Shown one piece after another: positions 9,440 to 18,131 of a stretch of 64,000 nt of DNA. The notes beneath the pieces were generated by a model. It had not been told where the DNA came from. It did no database searches and was given only the letters and a program-made list of their open reading frames with translations. Position 1 is the stretch's first letter. Every line of letters starts with the position of its first letter. This DNA is from Intestinicryptomonas porci. Its GTDB lineage: Bacteria; Verrucomicrobiota; Verrucomicrobiia; Opitutales; Intestinicryptomonadaceae. The position numbers and the translations under genes are program-made. The DNA lies in assembly GCF_033971905.1 (NCBI RefSeq), contig NZ_JALBUT010000005.1:128266-192265 (forward strand). Direction: 5' to 3'.

Positions 9440-10294
9440 ATGGATATAAAGGTTTTATTTTCGGATTGGGACGGGTACGAGCTTTTGGACAGCGGCGACA
9501 GGCTTAAGCTTGAGCGTTTTGGAGAAGTCGTTGTGATTAGAAGCGAGCCGAAAGCTTGGTGGCGCAAGTCCAGCCCTGAAATCTGGAAAAATGCCGACGC
9601 CCGCTACTTGGACGACGACAAAAAGAACTCGAAATGGCAGTTTTTTAAGAAAGTAAAGCCTCCCGTAATGGATTTTAACGGCGTAAAATTCGCAACAAAA
9701 TTTATGGACGGCTCCAAGCACTTGGGGGTGTTCCCCGAACAGTCTCCGCATTGGGACTTTATCGCAAAATCTGCATCTCAAAGGAAAAATCCAAGGCTTT
9801 TGAACTTGTTTGGCTATACGGGAGCCGCCACTTTGGTCGCGGCGAAAAGCGGGTGGCTTGCGACCCACGTTGACGCCTCAAAGCCATCTGTCGAATGGGC
9901 GCGCAAAAACCAGGAGATAAGCGGGCTTTCCGAAAAGCCCGTAAGGTGGATTATAGACGACGCCCTGAAATTCGCCCAAAGAGAGGCAAGAAGGGGGGCA
10001 AAGTACGACGCGATTGTACTCGACCCTCCCGCTTTCGGAAGAGGCCCGAAAAACGAGCTTTGGAAGCTTGAAAAAATGCTTCCGCAACTTCTTGAAGCCT
10101 GCCAAAAAATCCTTTCCGAAAATCCCATGTTCGTTATGATGACGCTATATTCCATTGAGGCTTCATCTGTCATGGCGCAAAATATGCTTAAAAGCTATTT
10201 CCCGAAACTGGGCGTCAGTTGCGGCGAACTTGCTCTTGAGGGTTCGGGAATGCCCTTGCCCTTGTCGATTTGGGCGATAGCTTCCGCAATGTAG
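9440..10294 (+). CDS. Class I SAM-dependent methyltransferase, RlmI/RlmK-like (COG1092)
   Basis: Methyltransferase of 284 aa in the family of 23S rRNA cytosine-5 or guanine methyltransferases. Motif I is NLFGYTGAATLVAA, the acidic ribose-binding motif is VDASKPSVEWARKN, and the catalytic motif is LDPPAFGRG. The FPEQSPHWDF segment before motif I is typical of this group. The N-terminal PUA domain of RlmI is missing or very short, so the exact rRNA position is not predictable. Divergent from the AddB-like gene; a weak terminator follows. Confidence 0.82.
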   Translation: MDIKVLFSDWDGYELLDSGDRLKLERFGEVVVIRSEPKAWWRKSSPEIWKNADARYLDDDKKNSKWQFFKKVKPPVMDFNGVKFATKFMDGSKHLGVFPEQSPHWDFIAKSASQRKNPRLLNLFGYTGAATLVAAKSGWLATHVDASKPSVEWARKNQEISGLSEKPVRWIIDDALKFAQREARRGAKYDAIVLDPPAFGRGPKNELWKLEKMLPQLLEACQKILSENPMFVMMTLYSIEASSVMAQNMLKSYFPKLGVSCGELALEGSGMPLPLSIWAIASAM

Positions 10295-10322
10295 CGTTTT
10301 TGATTTACAGTTGGATTTTTTT

Positions 10323-10346
10323 GCTCAATCGAGTGAGCTTTATTCG
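10323..10346 (+). terminator. Weak putative terminator after the methyltransferase gene
   Basis: Stem GCTCA/TGAGC with a 6-nt loop followed by a T-rich tract interrupted once by CG. The short stem makes this a modest candidate. Confidence 0.4.
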
Positions 10347-10396
10347 TTTTTTTGGCTTAATATCCAAAAAAAGCAGAAATATTTTCAAAAAAGTTT

Positions 10397-10416
10397 GCAT
10401 ATTTTAACGAATATGC
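10397..10416. promoter_or_regulatory. Inverted repeat in the promoter region of the Nuo/Nfn-type operon
   Basis: A perfect 7-bp inverted repeat (GCATATT, 6-nt spacer, AATATGC) lies 37 bp before the start codon at 10453. A possible -35 TTGCAT overlaps its left arm, with TTTAAT about 21 bp further on, so a repressor bound here could block transcription. It does not match the Rex consensus as I know it. Its role as an operator is inference. Confidence 0.3.
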
Positions 10417-10452
10417 GACAATTTTAATGCTTTTTATTTTAGTCAAAAAACT

Positions 10453-10911
10453 ATGAATAACAACACACAATCAAAAAAATACGATTTTTCGGCTTACGAA
10501 CCAAAGCGCGAAAATCTTGTGGCGGCTCTGCAAGACGTTCAGGACAAGGACGGCTACATTTCGGAGGACGCCGTCAGGGAACTCTCAGAATATTTTGGAA
10601 TAACCAGAAGCGACATCTATTCCGTTGTAAGTTTCTACGCTCAATTTAAATTTAAAAAGCCCGGCAAGCACACAATAAAGGTTTGCAAGGGGACTGCCTG
10701 CCACGTTCGCGGCTCTGGGTCTCTTTTGGCGGCGCTTGAGGAGCGTTTGGGCATAAAGGAAGGCGAAACCACTGCAGACGGGCTGGTAAGCTTGGAGCGC
10801 GTGGCATGCCTTGGCGCGTGCGCTCTCGCTCCTGCCATAGTTGTTGACGAAAAGGTTTACGGCAGGGTTACTCTTGCCCAGTTGCAAAAAATTTTGGAAG
10901 GGTTGAAATAG
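10453..10911 (+). CDS. NuoE/HydC-like [2Fe-2S] thioredoxin-fold subunit
   Basis: Protein of 152 aa matching the NuoE/HydC/HndA family, the small [2Fe-2S] subunit that sits beside the NADH-oxidising flavoprotein. The four cluster cysteines appear as CKGTAC and later CLGAC, the usual C-x4-C and C-x3-C arrangement; an N-terminal helical domain (DKDGYISEDAVREL) precedes the thioredoxin fold. It is the first gene of a tight operon, one base before the NuoF-like gene. Cytoplasmic. With no membrane complex I genes here, it belongs to a soluble electron-transfer complex. Confidence 0.92.
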   Translation: MNNNTQSKKYDFSAYEPKRENLVAALQDVQDKDGYISEDAVRELSEYFGITRSDIYSVVSFYAQFKFKKPGKHTIKVCKGTACHVRGSGSLLAALEERLGIKEGETTADGLVSLERVACLGACALAPAIVVDEKVYGRVTLAQLQKILEGLK

Positions 10912-10912
10912 C

Positions 10913-12763
10913 ATGTCCAAACTCGAAGAATTGAGGGCTTCCGCCGAGAAGGAATGGGCGGAATTTACGTCTAACGAAAAGCCCCGCGTAATGGTTGGTG
11001 CCGCGACTTGCGGGCTGGCGTCCGGCGCGGGAGCCGTAATAGAAGAATTTAAAAAACAACTTGATAAAGCCGGATTGGGCGGAAAGGTCGATTTGGTTGA
11101 AACAGGTTGCATAGGTCTTTGCTATGCAGAGCCTTTGGTTGAAATAAGAAGCGCGAATACCCCATCTGTTTTGTATTCAAAGGTAAGCCCGAAAGACGTT
11201 GAAAAGCTGGTAAACTCCCACTTGATTGGCGGCGAACCTGTCAAGGAAAAAGCTGTGGGCGTCATGGACGACAAGCCGTTTAAGGGCATTGCGCCGTTTA
11301 AGGAACACCCGATGGTTGCCCTTCAAAAGAGGATTGTTTTGCGCAACTGCGGAGTGATAGACCCGACGAGCTTTTCACACTACTTGGCAAGGGGCGGATA
11401 CAAGGGTTTGGAACGCGCGCTTTCAATGACGCAGGACGAAGTCATTGATGAAATGAAGCTTAGCGGGCTTCGCGGCAGGGGCGGTGCGGGCTTTCCTACG
11501 GGCGTCAAGTGGAGCTTTGCGAAGGCTTCGCAAAACGACGTAAAGTATGTTATATGCAACGCCGACGAAGGCGACCCCGGCGCGTTTATGGATAGAGCCG
11601 TTCTTGAAGGCGACCCCCATTCCGTCATAGAAGGCTTGATGATTGCAGGATACGCAATCGGCGCCAAATACGGCTACATTTACGCTCGCGCCGAATATCC
11701 TCTTGCAATAAAACGCTTGAAAAACGCAATTTCACAGGCTGAAGAAGCCGGAATTTTGAAAAACAAAGACGGCTTTTATTTTGAGATAAAAATAAAAAAA
11801 GGCGCGGGCGCATTCGTATGCGGAGAAGAAACTTCGCTCATGGCGTCGATTGAGGGCGTCAGGGCAATGCCGCGCCCCAAGCCGCCGTTCCCCGCAAACA
11901 GCGGTCTTTTCAAGAAGCCCACAAACATCAACAACGTGGAATCTCTCGCGGCGGCTTCGAGCATTATGCGCGAGGGCGGAGCGGAATACGCGAAGCTTGG
12001 CACTGAAAAGAGCAAGGGTACAAAAACTTTTTCATTGGCAGGCAAGATTGAGCGCACGGGGCTTATCGAAGTTGAAATCGGCACTCCCTTGCGCGACATC
12101 ATAGAAAAAATCGGCGGCGGTTGCACTGATGGCAAGAAATTCAAGGCTGTTCAAGCCGGCGGCCCTTCGGGCGGCTGTTTGACTGCGGAGCATCTCGACG
12201 TTCCCGTTGACTACGAAACTTTGTCGGCATTGGGCGCGATTATCGGTTCGGGCGGCATGGTCGTGATGAATGAAGATTCCTGCATGGTGGAAGTTGCAAA
12301 ATTCTTCTTAGGCTTTACGGGCAACGAATCCTGCGGCAAGTGCATTCCTTGCAGAATGGGCACTCAGCACGCCTTGAAAATATTGGAAAGAATAACTTCG
12401 GGCGAAGGCGAAGTTGAGGACATTGAACGCCTCAAAAAGATTTGCATGACGATGAAGCAGTCGTCGCTATGCGGATTGGGGCAGACCGCGCCAAACCCGA
12501 TTCTTTCAACTTTGCGCTATTTTGAAGATGAATACATGGCGCATATCAAGGATAAGAAATGCCCCGCGCACGTTTGTCCGAAATTGGTACACTTTAAAAT
12601 CGACCCCGAAAAATGCGTGGGTTGCACAATGTGCGCAAGGTCATGCCCAACGGGTGCTGCGCATGGCGAGTTAAAGCAAAAACATTCAATCGACCCCGAA
12701 AAGTGCATATCATGTTCCGCATGCTATCAGGCTTGCAAATTCGGCGCGGTTGTGCGCGATTAA
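10913..12763 (+). CDS. NuoF/HydB-like NADH-binding flavoprotein with extra ferredoxin domains
   Basis: Subunit of 616 aa that binds FMN and NAD(H). It has an N-terminal thioredoxin-like [2Fe-2S] segment, the FMN/NADH core with GRGGAGFPTGVKW and CNADEGDPGAF, the N3-type [4Fe-4S] motif ESCGKCIPCRMG plus SLCG, and a C-terminal two-cluster ferredoxin domain (CVGCTMCARSCPTG and CISCSACYQACKFG). This extended architecture is that of HydB of bifurcating hydrogenases and related complexes rather than of respiratory NuoF, which lacks the ferredoxin tail. In such complexes this FMN is the bifurcation site coupling NAD to ferredoxin. The neighbouring genes supply the partner subunits. Confidence 0.92.
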   Translation: MSKLEELRASAEKEWAEFTSNEKPRVMVGAATCGLASGAGAVIEEFKKQLDKAGLGGKVDLVETGCIGLCYAEPLVEIRSANTPSVLYSKVSPKDVEKLVNSHLIGGEPVKEKAVGVMDDKPFKGIAPFKEHPMVALQKRIVLRNCGVIDPTSFSHYLARGGYKGLERALSMTQDEVIDEMKLSGLRGRGGAGFPTGVKWSFAKASQNDVKYVICNADEGDPGAFMDRAVLEGDPHSVIEGLMIAGYAIGAKYGYIYARAEYPLAIKRLKNAISQAEEAGILKNKDGFYFEIKIKKGAGAFVCGEETSLMASIEGVRAMPRPKPPFPANSGLFKKPTNINNVESLAAASSIMREGGAEYAKLGTEKSKGTKTFSLAGKIERTGLIEVEIGTPLRDIIEKIGGGCTDGKKFKAVQAGGPSGGCLTAEHLDVPVDYETLSALGAIIGSGGMVVMNEDSCMVEVAKFFLGFTGNESCGKCIPCRMGTQHALKILERITSGEGEVEDIERLKKICMTMKQSSLCGLGQTAPNPILSTLRYFEDEYMAHIKDKKCPAHVCPKLVHFKIDPEKCVGCTMCARSCPTGAAHGELKQKHSIDPEKCISCSACYQACKFGAVVRD

Positions 12764-12782
12764 AAAAACATACAATAATATT

Positions 12783-15161
12783 ATGGAAAAGATACATTTA
12801 ACGATAGACGGAGTTCAAATAGAAGCCAATAAGGGCGATACGGTCTTGCAGGCCGCCCGCAATGCGGGGATTTTTATCCCGTCATTGTGTGCCCACAAAG
12901 AATTAAGCCCTTACGGCGCATGCCGCTTGTGCGTTGTTGAAATCGACAATGTACGCGGAACTCCCACCTCTTGCACGACTCCCGCCGCTGACGGAATGGT
13001 TGTCCGCACGAACACCGAACAGCTCAATACACAACGCCGCCGCACATTGGAACTTGTGATGAGCGGGCACACCTCGGCATGTTTTAGTTGCGATTCGCGC
13101 GAAGAGTGCGAGGCTGTTAAGCCGACTCCCGCAAAGGCGGGCGTTTCAACGCGTTGCGGAACTTGCTCAAATCGTCCTGATTGCACCTTGCGCCAAGTGT
13201 CGCTTGGCAATTTTACACGCGATATGGGGCTTCCCTCGATTTACGACCCTGCAAAGGTCGAGCGCAACGATCCGTTTATCGACCGCGACCACAATTTGTG
13301 CATCTTGTGCGGCATTTGTGTGCGCACTTGCGAAAAAGTACATGGCGGCAAGGGCGCGATTGCCATTGCAAACCGCGGTGCAAAGGCGAAAATTTCCTCC
13401 GCATTCGGCAAAGAATGGAATATGGAAGAATGCTTGTTCTGCGGAGCCTGCATAGACGAATGTCCGACGGGTTGCCTTACCGACAGATGGTCGCGCTGGT
13501 TCGGGCATGAAGACGGCGTGCAAGAAAGCGTTTGCCGCATGTGCCCTGAAAATTGCAAAATCAATTTGCGTCTTAAAAACGGCAGGTTAATAGGTGTTGA
13601 AAAAACTTCTTTAAACCCCGAAGACCAGCTTTGCGCTCTCGGCAGATTCGGCTATGTCCAAATTTTGAACGCGCAGGGCAGGCTTTCCCGCCACTATGTG
13701 AGAATTGACGGGGAAATGATACCTTCTTCCTTTGAGGAAGCCGTGGAAAAGACCGCTGAAATTTTCGGTCGCAACATGGGTAAAATCCTGATTGCCATTC
13801 CCGAAATATCCGCGGACGAAGCGAAGAAATCGGCATTGGCTCTCTCAAAGAAATTCGGAGCGGACTTGGAATTTGTAAAGTTTGATGCGACGGAGCTTTC
13901 CGAAAAATCAAGAAAGAACATTGAGGGCAAAAAATATTCGGCAATGTTTGTCGCGGGCGACTATGTCGGCGAAGAGCTTGCAAGAAACGTTGAAAGTTTC
14001 GTAAACTTTGACTTTTTGCGAAACAAAGCCCAAAATTCCGCGGAAGTCGTTTTTGCGGGCGCATTTGAGGACGAAAAAAATATCGTTAAGAAGCTCGAAG
14101 GGCAGGAAGCGTTGACATCCGTTTTGAAGGCCTTGTCTTGCAAGTTCAATCTCGCAGAAGGCGAAGAATTGCCGAGGGTTTCGGAATTTACTTCGCCCAA
14201 AACTTCAAAAAGCGCGGTTGCAAAGGCTTACATGGGGCATTTGGTCGCCGATTTGGTTCCTGATTTCGCCGCATTCGGCTTGCCTGTTTCAAAGAAAACA
14301 GGCGAAGAAAAGGCGGCAGGCGGATATGAAATTTTGGAAAGCAAGGTTCTTGCGCCGAATTTCCACTCCATAAAAATCAAGGCTCCCGATATGGCAAAGT
14401 ACGCCAAGGCAGGGCAGTTCGCGATTTTGATGGCGAACGAAAAGAGCGAACGCTCTCCGTTTACAATCATAGACTGGAGCGCGGAAGAGGGCTGGGTTCA
14501 GTTCGTCTTTGAAGAAGTCGGGCGTTCGAGCGCGGAGCTTGGCAGTCTTTCAAAGGGAGACTTCCTTGCTTCGGCAAGCGGACCTCTCGGTACTCCGTTT
14601 GATTTCTCGAATTTCAAGGAAGGTCAGAAGGTCTTGTTAATGGGCGGATGCTACGGCATAGCGGCGATTTATCCCGTCGCTCGCGAGCTCAAAAAAATGG
14701 GCGTAAAAACCGCCATTGCGATAGAGGCTTCGACTTCGTTTATGCTTTTCTTTGAAGACAAGCTGAAAACTGTCGCGGACGAGTTCATCGTTCTTACAAG
14801 GGACGGTACAAAGGGCATAAAGGGCGGATGCAGCAACGTTTACGAAAAGCGCGGCGGAGAATTTGACGCGGCGATAGCTGTCGGTTGCGTCTTTATGATG
14901 AAGCAGTGCTCCAAGTTCGCCTCAAAAACGCCTCTTTCACTCTGCTCTCTCAACCCGATTATGGTTGACGGAACGGGCATGTGCGGTGCGTGCCGCGTAA
15001 GCCTTGATGGCGAAACCAAGTTCGCGTGCGTTGACGGCCCGTTCTTCGATTTGGGCAAGGTTGACTTTAACGAGCTTGCAAAGCGCAGAACTGCTTATTC
15101 TCTGCTTGAAATCGACGCAATGCCGCGCCATTTGCATTCGGGCGGGGGGTGCCACAAATAA
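12783..15161 (+). CDS. NuoG/HydA-type N-terminus fused to an NfnA-type FAD reductase
   Basis: Fusion protein of 792 aa. Residues 1-80 form a plant-type [2Fe-2S] domain (CAHKELSPYGACRLC); a Cys/His-rich segment and two [4Fe-4S] motifs (CILCGICVRTC, CLFCGACIDEC) follow, then a molybdopterin-type [4Fe-4S] motif (CRMCPENC). The large NuoG catalytic domain is reduced to a remnant. From about residue 520 there is a ferredoxin-NADP-reductase fold with RSPFT for FAD, LLMGGCYGIAAIYP for nucleotide, and a C-terminal [2Fe-2S] motif (MCGACRV, FACVDGP) as in NfnA/SudB. No H-cluster motifs are present, so it is not a hydrogenase. The ATG at 12783 is used; an upstream frame start at 12750 would overlap the previous gene. 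Confidence 0.88.
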   Translation: MEKIHLTIDGVQIEANKGDTVLQAARNAGIFIPSLCAHKELSPYGACRLCVVEIDNVRGTPTSCTTPAADGMVVRTNTEQLNTQRRRTLELVMSGHTSACFSCDSREECEAVKPTPAKAGVSTRCGTCSNRPDCTLRQVSLGNFTRDMGLPSIYDPAKVERNDPFIDRDHNLCILCGICVRTCEKVHGGKGAIAIANRGAKAKISSAFGKEWNMEECLFCGACIDECPTGCLTDRWSRWFGHEDGVQESVCRMCPENCKINLRLKNGRLIGVEKTSLNPEDQLCALGRFGYVQILNAQGRLSRHYVRIDGEMIPSSFEEAVEKTAEIFGRNMGKILIAIPEISADEAKKSALALSKKFGADLEFVKFDATELSEKSRKNIEGKKYSAMFVAGDYVGEELARNVESFVNFDFLRNKAQNSAEVVFAGAFEDEKNIVKKLEGQEALTSVLKALSCKFNLAEGEELPRVSEFTSPKTSKSAVAKAYMGHLVADLVPDFAAFGLPVSKKTGEEKAAGGYEILESKVLAPNFHSIKIKAPDMAKYAKAGQFAILMANEKSERSPFTIIDWSAEEGWVQFVFEEVGRSSAELGSLSKGDFLASASGPLGTPFDFSNFKEGQKVLLMGGCYGIAAIYPVARELKKMGVKTAIAIEASTSFMLFFEDKLKTVADEFIVLTRDGTKGIKGGCSNVYEKRGGEFDAAIAVGCVFMMKQCSKFASKTPLSLCSLNPIMVDGTGMCGACRVSLDGETKFACVDGPFFDLGKVDFNELAKRRTAYSLLEIDAMPRHLHSGGGCHK

Positions 15162-15182
15162 TTTAGAATAGGTTTTTTTAGT

Positions 15183-16619
15183 ATGTCAGAAAATACTGTA
15201 AAAAAGTTGAAAGCTTCGGGTTTGCCGCGCCACGCGATGCCCGAGCAAAATCCTAAAAAACGCGCCGCAAATTTCGAGGAAGTGCCTTACGGCTTTTCTT
15301 TGGAAATGGCGATGGACGAGGCGACAAGATGCTTGCGCTGTCCAAAACCAAGATGCGTTGCGGCATGTCCCGTCAATATACGCATACCCGATTTTATTGA
15401 TTCGATAGCAAACGGCAACATTCAGGAAGCCGCAATAAAGCTTAAAAAGCAGAGTGCGCTTTCGGCTGTATGCGGAAGAGTTTGCCCGCAGGAATTGCAG
15501 TGCGAAGGCTCGTGCGTTCTGGGCATAAAGGGAAAGCCTGTTGCCATCGGCTCTTTGGAGCGTTTTGCGGCGGACTATGTGCGCCAAAACAATCTCGAAA
15601 AAATCCCCGAAAAAGCCGCGCCCACGGGCAAGAGGGTTGCAATCATCGGTTGCGGCCCCGCAGGCATAACCGCCGCGCTTGACACTGCGCTTGCGGGTCA
15701 TGAGGTCGAAATATTCGAGGGCTTGCATTTCCCCGGGGGCGTGCTTATGTACGGCATTCCGCAATTCCGCCTGCCCAAGGAAATCGTGCTCCACGAAGTG
15801 AATACCTTGAAAAGCCTTGGCGTAAAGATACACTTAAACCATCTCATTGGAAAGATGCAGACGGTTGACGAGCTTTTGGCGAGCGGTTTTGACGCGGTAT
15901 TCATTGGTTCGGGCGCGGGCTTGCCGAACTTTATGGGTATTCCAGGCGAAAACAGCGTCGGGGTATTTTCCGCAAACGAATTTTTGACGCGCTTTAATCT
16001 CATGAAAGCCTACGCGTTCCCGACATACGGAACGACCCCGATTAAGGCAAAGCACATCGTCACAATCGGTGGTGGCAATGTCGCAATGGACTCCGCGAGA
16101 ACCGCGCTTAGAGCAGGGGCGAAATCGACCCTCGTATATCGCAGAGCGCGCGAGCAGATGCCTGCGCGCGCCGAAGAAGTCCACCATGCCGAGCAGGAAG
16201 GCGTCAACTTCCAGCTTTTGACTGCGCCCAAGCGCGTGGTGGCGGACGAAAACGGCAGGGTTATAGGTCTTGAATGCTCTAAGATGGAGCTTGGCGAACC
16301 CGATGCTTCGGGGCGCAGGGGCGTCGTGGAAATTCCGAACAGCGAATTTGTGATTGATTGCGATGCGATAGTTGTTTCTATCGGCAACCGCCCGAATCCG
16401 CTAATCCCGATGACTTGCAAAAACTTGAAGACGACCAAAAAGGGAACTTTGGAAATAAACCCAAATACTTTGGAAACTTCAATGAAGGGCGTATTTGCGG
16501 GCGGCGACGTCGTAAGCGGCGCGGCGACTGTAATCAGCGCGATGGGGCAGGCGAAAAAGGCGGCTCTAAGCATCAATAAATATTTGCGCGGAGAGCCTCT
16601 GGAACCCGCGCAGGAATAA
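15183..16619 (+). CDS. NfnB/GltD-like NADPH-dependent oxidoreductase subunit
   Basis: Flavoprotein of 478 aa related to NfnB, sulfide dehydrogenase SudA and glutamate synthase small subunit. N-terminal cysteines CLRCPKPRCVAACPV and CGRVCPQELQCEGSC hold two [4Fe-4S] clusters. The FAD Rossmann motif is VAIIGCGPAGITAA and the NADPH Rossmann motif is VTIGGGNVAMDSA; the C-terminal FAGGDVVSGAATV closes the FAD site. In Nfn this subunit binds a bifurcating FAD and reduces or oxidises NADPH. It follows the NfnA-containing fusion by 21 bp, so the two Nfn halves are adjacent; no glutamate synthase large subunit is present, which argues against a role in glutamate synthesis. Confidence 0.92.
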   Translation: MSENTVKKLKASGLPRHAMPEQNPKKRAANFEEVPYGFSLEMAMDEATRCLRCPKPRCVAACPVNIRIPDFIDSIANGNIQEAAIKLKKQSALSAVCGRVCPQELQCEGSCVLGIKGKPVAIGSLERFAADYVRQNNLEKIPEKAAPTGKRVAIIGCGPAGITAALDTALAGHEVEIFEGLHFPGGVLMYGIPQFRLPKEIVLHEVNTLKSLGVKIHLNHLIGKMQTVDELLASGFDAVFIGSGAGLPNFMGIPGENSVGVFSANEFLTRFNLMKAYAFPTYGTTPIKAKHIVTIGGGNVAMDSARTALRAGAKSTLVYRRAREQMPARAEEVHHAEQEGVNFQLLTAPKRVVADENGRVIGLECSKMELGEPDASGRRGVVEIPNSEFVIDCDAIVVSIGNRPNPLIPMTCKNLKTTKKGTLEINPNTLETSMKGVFAGGDVVSGAATVISAMGQAKKAALSINKYLRGEPLEPAQE

Positions 16620-17390
16620 ATGAAAAAAATCCTGATTTCAAACGACGACGGAATTTTATCCCCTTTCTTGAGCCGCTTCATTGAGGCGTTTGAGGAGGTT
16701 TCGGACGAAATTTTGGTCGTCGTTCCCGCATCTGAGCAAAGCTGGATTGGCAGGGCTTACAGCAGGCATAAAACTTTGACGCTTGCCGAAAGAAAGTCCG
16801 ATTTCAAAAAAACAAAGATATACACGGTTGACGGAACTCCGAGCGACTGCGTGAACATTGCTTTGGGGTGTTTGTGCAAAGATGATTTGCCTGATGTGGT
16901 GGTTTCGGGAATTAACATCGGGCAGAATTTGGGGCTTCCGCTTTTGTGGAGTTCGGGGACTTTTTCAGCTGCGGCGGAGGCGGCGGGTGCAGGCGTGATG
17001 GCGGTTGCCGCGTCATTACAGCTTGCAAACGAATTTTATGAGTCATGCAGGATAAACCACGAAACTCCCCCGAAAAAGCTCGACGATATTTTGCGTTCGG
17101 CTTGCGCCCACTGCGCGAATTTTGTGCGCGAAAAGTTTGAATCCAAAGACGCCCGTTTGGGGAGCGTTTTCAACATAAACTATCCATCCGAATACTCCTC
17201 TTCAACCCCGTTTGTGGAATGCGAGCCTGCTTCTGTAAAAATTCTTCCTTTTTACAGGCAAGATGAAAACGGCATGTTTTCGTTTAAATACGCGATAGAC
17301 GGGGGCAGGTCTGTCGGCGGAAAGAAAACCGACATAGAGTGTTTAAAAAGCGGCGTTGCGTGCTACTCGTCAATTTGCGTGAGACCTTAA
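16620..17390 (+). CDS. surE: 5'/3'-nucleotidase SurE
   Basis: Metal-dependent nucleotidase of 256 aa removing phosphate from nucleoside monophosphates. The metal-binding ISNDDG motif at residues 6-11 and the downstream VSGIN(I)GQN and WSSGTFSAAAEA segments are the family hallmarks. The start codon follows the stop of the NfnB-like gene directly, so it is read as part of the same operon although the functional link is not obvious. Confidence 0.93.
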   Translation: MKKILISNDDGILSPFLSRFIEAFEEVSDEILVVVPASEQSWIGRAYSRHKTLTLAERKSDFKKTKIYTVDGTPSDCVNIALGCLCKDDLPDVVVSGINIGQNLGLPLLWSSGTFSAAAEAAGAGVMAVAASLQLANEFYESCRINHETPPKKLDDILRSACAHCANFVREKFESKDARLGSVFNINYPSEYSSSTPFVECEPASVKILPFYRQDENGMFSFKYAIDGGRSVGGKKTDIECLKSGVACYSSICVRP

Positions 17391-18107
17391 ATGAAAATCT
17401 TTGAACGCCTTTTGGATTTGATTTTTCCGAGACACTGTATTGTTTGCGGAAAGGAAAATCCAAGCGGAGAATTCAGATATTTGTGCGAAGATTGCGCAAA
17501 CAAGCCGTTTATAACTCAGGTTGAAAGATGCAAGCGTTGCGCTGAAATTGTAAGCATGCCTTGCAGTATATGCGCAAAATGCGCTTCTGATGAGCTTTAT
17601 TTTGAAAAGTCGCTTGTGGTGTGCGAGTATGCCGATGCGGGGCGCAGTCTGGTTTTGGAATTAAAGTACCACGGCGGAATTTATGTGGCGGAAGACATGG
17701 CGCGTTTATTAAACAGGGTGGCGAATTTCAGGGAATATTTTGATGGCGCAATTTTGGTTCCTGCGCCGCTTCATTCAAAGAGAATGCGAAAGCGCGCGTA
17801 CAATCAAAGCGAAGTTTTTTGCAGGGCGATTGTAAATCTTTATCCCGAGCTTAATTTGAAAGTGGAAAACCTGCTTTTGCGCAAAAAGTTCACTCCGACC
17901 CAGACGGCTCTTTCCAAGAAGGACAGAATTGAAAACGTGCGCGGAGCATTTGCTGTTAACGGCGGCTTAAATATTTCAAAAAGCGCGAAAATCATAGTGG
18001 CGGACGATGTCATGACAAGCGGAGCCACTTTGAACGAATGCGCGAGAACCTTAAAGCGGGCGGGATTTGAAAACATTTCGGCTTTTGCGTTTGCAAGAAG
18101 GTCTTAA
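17391..18107 (+). CDS. ComF-family phosphoribosyltransferase-like protein
   Basis: Protein of 238 aa with an N-terminal four-cysteine zinc-binding region (C16-x2-C19 and later CEDC) and a C-terminal phosphoribosyltransferase fold with PRPP loop VADDVMTSGAT. The internal segment RAYNQSE is characteristic of ComF/GntX proteins, which in transforming bacteria help import single-stranded DNA and whose biochemical activity is not settled. It starts immediately after the surE stop codon. No other competence gene is in the window. Confidence 0.88.
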   Translation: MKIFERLLDLIFPRHCIVCGKENPSGEFRYLCEDCANKPFITQVERCKRCAEIVSMPCSICAKCASDELYFEKSLVVCEYADAGRSLVLELKYHGGIYVAEDMARLLNRVANFREYFDGAILVPAPLHSKRMRKRAYNQSEVFCRAIVNLYPELNLKVENLLLRKKFTPTQTALSKKDRIENVRGAFAVNGGLNISKSAKIIVADDVMTSGATLNECARTLKRAGFENISAFAFARRS

Positions 18108-18131
18108 AATTGATTTGCCCTGTTTAAAAAA

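Noticed and set aside
10453..15161. Reading the NuoE/NuoF/NuoG-like genes as an [FeFe]-hydrogenase HydABC
   Set aside because: The large subunit has no H-cluster signature motifs; its C-terminal part is a ferredoxin-NADP-reductase-type domain instead.
15183..16619. Glutamate synthase small subunit (gltD) call
   Set aside because: No large subunit is near and the preceding gene ends with the NfnA-type partner domain, so the Nfn-like role fits better.
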